A DNA stretch of 14,981 nucleotides from Candidatus Gallimonas caecicola (GTDB taxonomy: Bacteria > Bacillota > Clostridia > Christensenellales > Borkfalkiaceae), in the NCBI GenBank assembly GCA_904394195.1, contig CAJFNH010000017.1:1-14981 (forward strand), written 5' to 3'. The position numbers and the translations under genes are program-made. Shown here piece after piece: positions 12,695 to 14,981 of the stretch (within the stretch, counting starts at the first letter, position 1; each line of letters opens with the position of its first letter). Below the pieces are notes generated by a model that searched no databases, was not told the DNA's origin, and was given only the letters and a program-made list of their open reading frames with translations.

Positions 12695-12942
12695 ATAAAA
12701 ATATGCCCCGCTCTCCGTAAGGAGAACAGGGCGAAATGACCGCGGTACCACCTGTATTCGCGCGCAAAAAGCGCGCCTTCGTTGCCCCTTAACGCGGGAG
12801 AACGGCTGCGCTTGAAGTTCTGTTCGGCGCAGCGGCTGGCGGGGGAATACCGTACGCGCCTTTGCGGGGGTCTTTCAGCCTGCGGACGCCCCTCTCTTTG
12901 GCGCGGCTCATGCGTACGTCTCTTCCGCTTCAAAGCCTGTAT
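12695..12942 (-). promoter_or_regulatory. T-box riboswitch (tRNA-Phe sensing) of the pheS operon
   Basis: The minus strand carries the T-box core AGGTGGTACCGCG (12753-12741), directly followed by the terminator hairpin. Upstream is a long Stem I region whose base can be formed by CTTTGAAG (near 12930) and CTTCAAGC (near 12811), with an AGAGAG element near 12900. Uncharged tRNA would pair with the specifier codon and stabilise the antiterminator. Two TTC (Phe) triplets are candidate specifiers, at 12816-12814 and 12847-12845. The first, in AGAACTTCAAG, has the usual purine after it but overlaps the proposed stem, so the choice is open. Confidence 0.92.
12696..12733 (-). terminator. T-box attenuator terminator
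   Basis: Minus strand GCCCTGTTCTCC-TTAC-GGAGAGCGGGGC followed by ATATTTTTAT, 15-50 bases before the pheS start. It is the alternative to the antiterminator formed with the T-box core. Confidence 0.85.
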
Positions 12943-12948
12943 GTTCTC

Positions 12949-12977
12949 ATTATAGACCGACCGGCGTACTTTGTCAA
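12949..12977 (-). promoter_or_regulatory. consensus sigma-A promoter of the pheS-pheT-panE operon
   Basis: Minus strand TTGACA (12977-12972), exactly 17 bases, and TATAAT (12954-12949). Transcription should start near 12942 with a leader of about 260 bases. Confidence 0.9.
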
Positions 12978-12982
12978 ACGAT

Positions 12983-13011
12983 TTTGTAAAAAACAGCGAA
13001 TGAAATCAGGC
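12983..13011 (-). terminator. weak possible terminator of the 13006-13722 gene
   Basis: Minus strand CAGCG, a 12-base loop, CGCTG, then TTTTTTAC; the 5' arm overlaps the stop codon. Five base pairs with a large loop is weak, but it is the only candidate between this gene and the T-box promoter. Confidence 0.4.
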
Positions 13012-13722
13012 GCTGGTAAGCTGAGGGAGCGTAATGCTCTGCCCGCCGTAAGTGAACGACACGGAACTCGTCCCGCTGATCCGTACTGCATATGTAAAAC
13101 CATTTTCGTCAAAATCGGGTTTCTCGGACTGCAGCCAGATAGCAGCAAGTTTGCCGTCCTTGAATTTGAGCACCTCCTGCGTGCCGTCCAGATCTTCTGC
13201 GCCCACATATCCTTTCCGATCCTTGCTGAACACATAGCTCTCGTACATATTCGCATAAGTGCCGATCATCCCGACGATGATATCCGCCGCCACGCTCACG
13301 ACGGAATCCTCCATGATCCAGTTTCCCGAAGCGTCCTTCGTGTAAATCGTGTATGTCCCGTCCTCTTTCTTCGCGCTGTACTTCTCGACGACGGGCTGAG
13401 GATCGGCAATGTCAATGCCGAGGATCTTGCCGCTTGTTTCCGTTTCTATTTTGTAATATTCATAATCGCCCGCAATGACGGCGGTGATACGGCGCGTCTG
13501 CGAATAATCCACCTTGCCGCCCTGCGCTTTGCCGCTGACGCCGGATGTTGTTTCGCCTTCCATGCGGACATTGGTAAAATTTTCTTCGGAAAACGCCGAC
13601 GTCCATCCTTCCTGCGTCACCTCATCCGACTTCATCGACTGCGCAGAATTGCACGCCGTCAACCCGATGGCAAGTATCGCCGTCAGAGCAATCGTTCCGA
13701 ATACCGTAGCCGTTCTTTTCAT
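13006..13722 (-). CDS. lipoprotein of unknown function, paralogue of 1983-2864
   Basis: A 238-residue protein beginning MKRTATVFGTIALTAILAIG with lipobox LTAC, so Cys24 is the lipidated residue, the same position as in its paralogue. Shared blocks in the same order: VTQEGWTSAFSEENF, KDASGNWIME, KGYVGAED, K-FKDGKLAAIW and the ending TYGGQSITLPQL. The middle differs and is shorter by about 55 residues. No enzyme or transport motif is seen; the beta-rich layout would fit an extracytoplasmic sensor or binding protein, but that is a guess. GGGGGAG lies three bases before the ATG, and a consensus promoter is upstream. Confidence 0.85.
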   Translation of the reverse strand: MKRTATVFGTIALTAILAIGLTACNSAQSMKSDEVTQEGWTSAFSEENFTNVRMEGETTSGVSGKAQGGKVDYSQTRRITAVIAGDYEYYKIETETSGKILGIDIADPQPVVEKYSAKKEDGTYTIYTKDASGNWIMEDSVVSVAADIIVGMIGTYANMYESYVFSKDRKGYVGAEDLDGTQEVLKFKDGKLAAIWLQSEKPDFDENGFTYAVRISGTSSVSFTYGGQSITLPQLTSA

Positions 13723-13761
13723 AGTCTCCCCCTTAATGATAAAAAAATTATATCTGTTCTC

Positions 13762-13790
13762 ATTATAGCCGCTTTTTTCGTTTTTGTCAA
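13762..13790 (-). promoter_or_regulatory. consensus sigma-A promoter of the 13006-13722 lipoprotein gene
   Basis: Minus strand TTGACA (13790-13785), 17 bases, TATAAT (13767-13762), about 40 bases before the ATG. From the -10 onward it shares the 13-base word TATAATGAGAACA with the pheS promoter. Confidence 0.88.
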
Positions 13791-13890
13791 TATGAAAACC
13801 AAAAAACGCGGAAAACAGCCTTTGCGGTCTTGCGTCATCCGCTTTCCCGGCAGTCCGGACCGTCGGAGTTCTCTCCGAACAGATCGTCCA

Positions 13891-13919
13891 TAAAAAACCG
13901 CGGGCAAACGCCCGCGGCC
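13891..13919 (-). terminator. terminator of the choice-of-anchor gene
   Basis: Minus strand GGCCGCGGGC-GTTT-GCCCGCGG followed by TTTTTTA, about 30 bases after the stop at 13950. Confidence 0.88.
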
Positions 13920-13949
13920 GTCGCTTTCCGCCCTATCAGCGGTGTTTTG

Positions 13950-14981
13950 TTACAGTCCTTTCTTCCGGCGCACGAGAATGACCGCCGCCACGGCAATGCC
14001 GATCGCGGCAACGACGAGCGCAAGGGAACCGCCTGCGATCGCAGAGCCGCAGCCGCCCGCCGTCGTCTGCCCTCCGTCGTCCGAAGGCGTTGTGTCGGGC
14101 TCCTGCCCGTCGGGCGTTCCGGGCCCTTCCGGCGTTGTGCCGGGGGCCTCCGTGCCGGGATCTTCGGGCTCGCTTTGCACGGCGGCGAGTTCATACGATG
14201 CGACCGTTCCGGAGACCTCGAATGCTGCCAGAAGCAGCGCCGCCGAGCCGTTTTGCACCACCGCGAGCCCTTCGGGAGCGACGTCGCCCGTTGTTTCGCC
14301 GTTGAAGTCGCGCGTGTTGACGTAGTTGACGAAGGACGCCTGCGCGGGGTCGGTGACGTCGTACACCATGATGCCGCCGACGCGCTCGAGGGCGATGAAG
14401 GCGTACGCCCTGCCGCCCAGCTGCGCGAGCGTGACCGCCTCCGGCTCCACGCCCTTCTTTGCCGTGCGGCACTCCCACGTCTTTGCCTCGAACTCGTTCG
14501 CGCTGTCGTAGACGAGCCGCATGCCGTCCGCCGTCACTTCGAATACGCTGAAGGAGCGGGCGCCGTACAGATAGTTCCCTTCGCCCAGCCCTACCTTGAC
14601 GGCGTTGTCCAGCACGCGCACTTTTTCCGCCGTCACGGCGCCGTCCGCGGAGGTGATATCGCGCTTTGCCTCGTCGGTAAATTCCTCCTGCCCGAGCTTC
14701 TCATCCCCCCACTCGCGGGCGTCGCCCTCGTTGGCGGTGAGAATGTAGACGTGCCCGTCTTTTTCGTACACGGCGATGCCGTCGGGCATGTACACGCCGT
14801 AGGTGTTTTCATACGTCTTGGGAAGATAGGTCCCGTCCGAATCGTCCAGATCCACGGCGTTCTGCGCCAGGCTGTAGTCCTTGAAGCCGAGCGGCAGCAC
14901 GGCGGTGAAGGCGGCCTGCGCAATGTCGAGCACGGCGACGGCGTTCGCCTCCTGCAGGGCAACGTATGCCGTATTCCCGTT
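13950..14981 (-). CDS. choice-of-anchor I family surface protein, N-terminus cut by window edge
   Basis: The minus-strand frame is open from the window edge to a TAA at 13950, giving about 343 residues; the N-terminus lies outside the window. AYVALQEANAVAVLDIA, LPLGFKDYSL, GVYMPDGIAVYEKDGHVYIL, TANEGDARE and GGIMVYDVTDP fit the beta-propeller-like choice-of-anchor I proteins, which are often found with secreted phosphoesterase domains. After the propeller comes a Pro/Gly/Thr/Asp/Glu linker (about residues 275-305). The protein ends in GGCGSAIAGG, a hydrophobic helix and RRKKGL, a layout typical of a cell-surface sorting or anchoring tail. The enzymatic role, if any, cannot be judged from the part seen. 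Confidence 0.72.
   Translation of the reverse strand, partial: NGNTAYVALQEANAVAVLDIAQAAFTAVLPLGFKDYSLAQNAVDLDDSDGTYLPKTYENTYGVYMPDGIAVYEKDGHVYILTANEGDAREWGDEKLGQEEFTDEAKRDITSADGAVTAEKVRVLDNAVKVGLGEGNYLYGARSFSVFEVTADGMRLVYDSANEFEAKTWECRTAKKGVEPEAVTLAQLGGRAYAFIALERVGGIMVYDVTDPAQASFVNYVNTRDFNGETTGDVAPEGLAVVQNGSAALLLAAFEVSGTVASYELAAVQSEPEDPGTEAPGTTPEGPGTPDGQEPDTTPSDDGGQTTAGGCGSAIAGGSLALVVAAIGIAVAAVILVRRKKGL

Noticed and set aside
12682..12933. N-terminal extension of PheS by 84 codons
   Set aside because: The stretch is the T-box leader and terminator; the start at 12681 has a Shine-Dalgarno and matches the normal PheS N-terminus.
1..14981. CRISPR arrays, tRNA or rRNA genes, insertion sequences
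   Set aside because: No regularly spaced repeat array, cloverleaf, rRNA segment or transposase was seen anywhere in the window.

Overview
The window is a GC-rich (roughly 60%) piece of a Gram-positive, probably spore-forming member of the Clostridia. The supports are a SPOCS/DUF3794 protein with a sigma-E-like promoter, a Veg homologue, a T-box in front of pheS-pheT, a ZTP riboswitch, lipobox lipoproteins and an anaerobic pyruvate formate-lyase (PFL) system. The species cannot be named from the sequence. Almost every gene lies on the minus strand; veg is the only convincing plus-strand gene.

Layout by coordinate. 1-1108: start of a SPOCS/DUF3794 protein, cut by the window edge, divergent from veg (1239-1517, plus). 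1480-1930: no protein gene, but two tandem minus-strand small-RNA-like units, each with an extended -10 promoter and an intrinsic terminator. Their promoters align without gaps and carry TTACAA elements spaced 11 and 22 bp. 1983-2864: a lipoprotein. 2993-3685: a hemolysin III/PAQR membrane protein. 3880-8066: the pfl region. 8165-12977: T-box, pheS, pheT and a PanE-family reductase, ending at a strong terminator. 13006-13722: a second lipoprotein, paralogous to the first. 13950-14981: the C-terminal part of a membrane-anchored choice-of-anchor I type protein.

The most interesting locus is the pfl operon. A sigma-A type promoter reads through a ZTP (pfl-motif) riboswitch with an overlapping terminator. 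It then reads into pflA (radical SAM activase), a small CxxC thioredoxin-like protein, a PFL core that stops just before the glycyl-radical domain, 328 bp of hairpin-rich repeated DNA, and a separate 78-residue protein carrying that domain, with its own Shine-Dalgarno. A zinc-ribbon membrane protein follows one base later. PFL thus appears to be split at a domain boundary into two polypeptides (675 + 78 residues, about the normal total). A purine/folate-sensing riboswitch controlling a formate-producing enzyme fits the use of formate for 10-formyl-tetrahydrofolate.

All calls come from reading the sequence; no database search or folding program was run.
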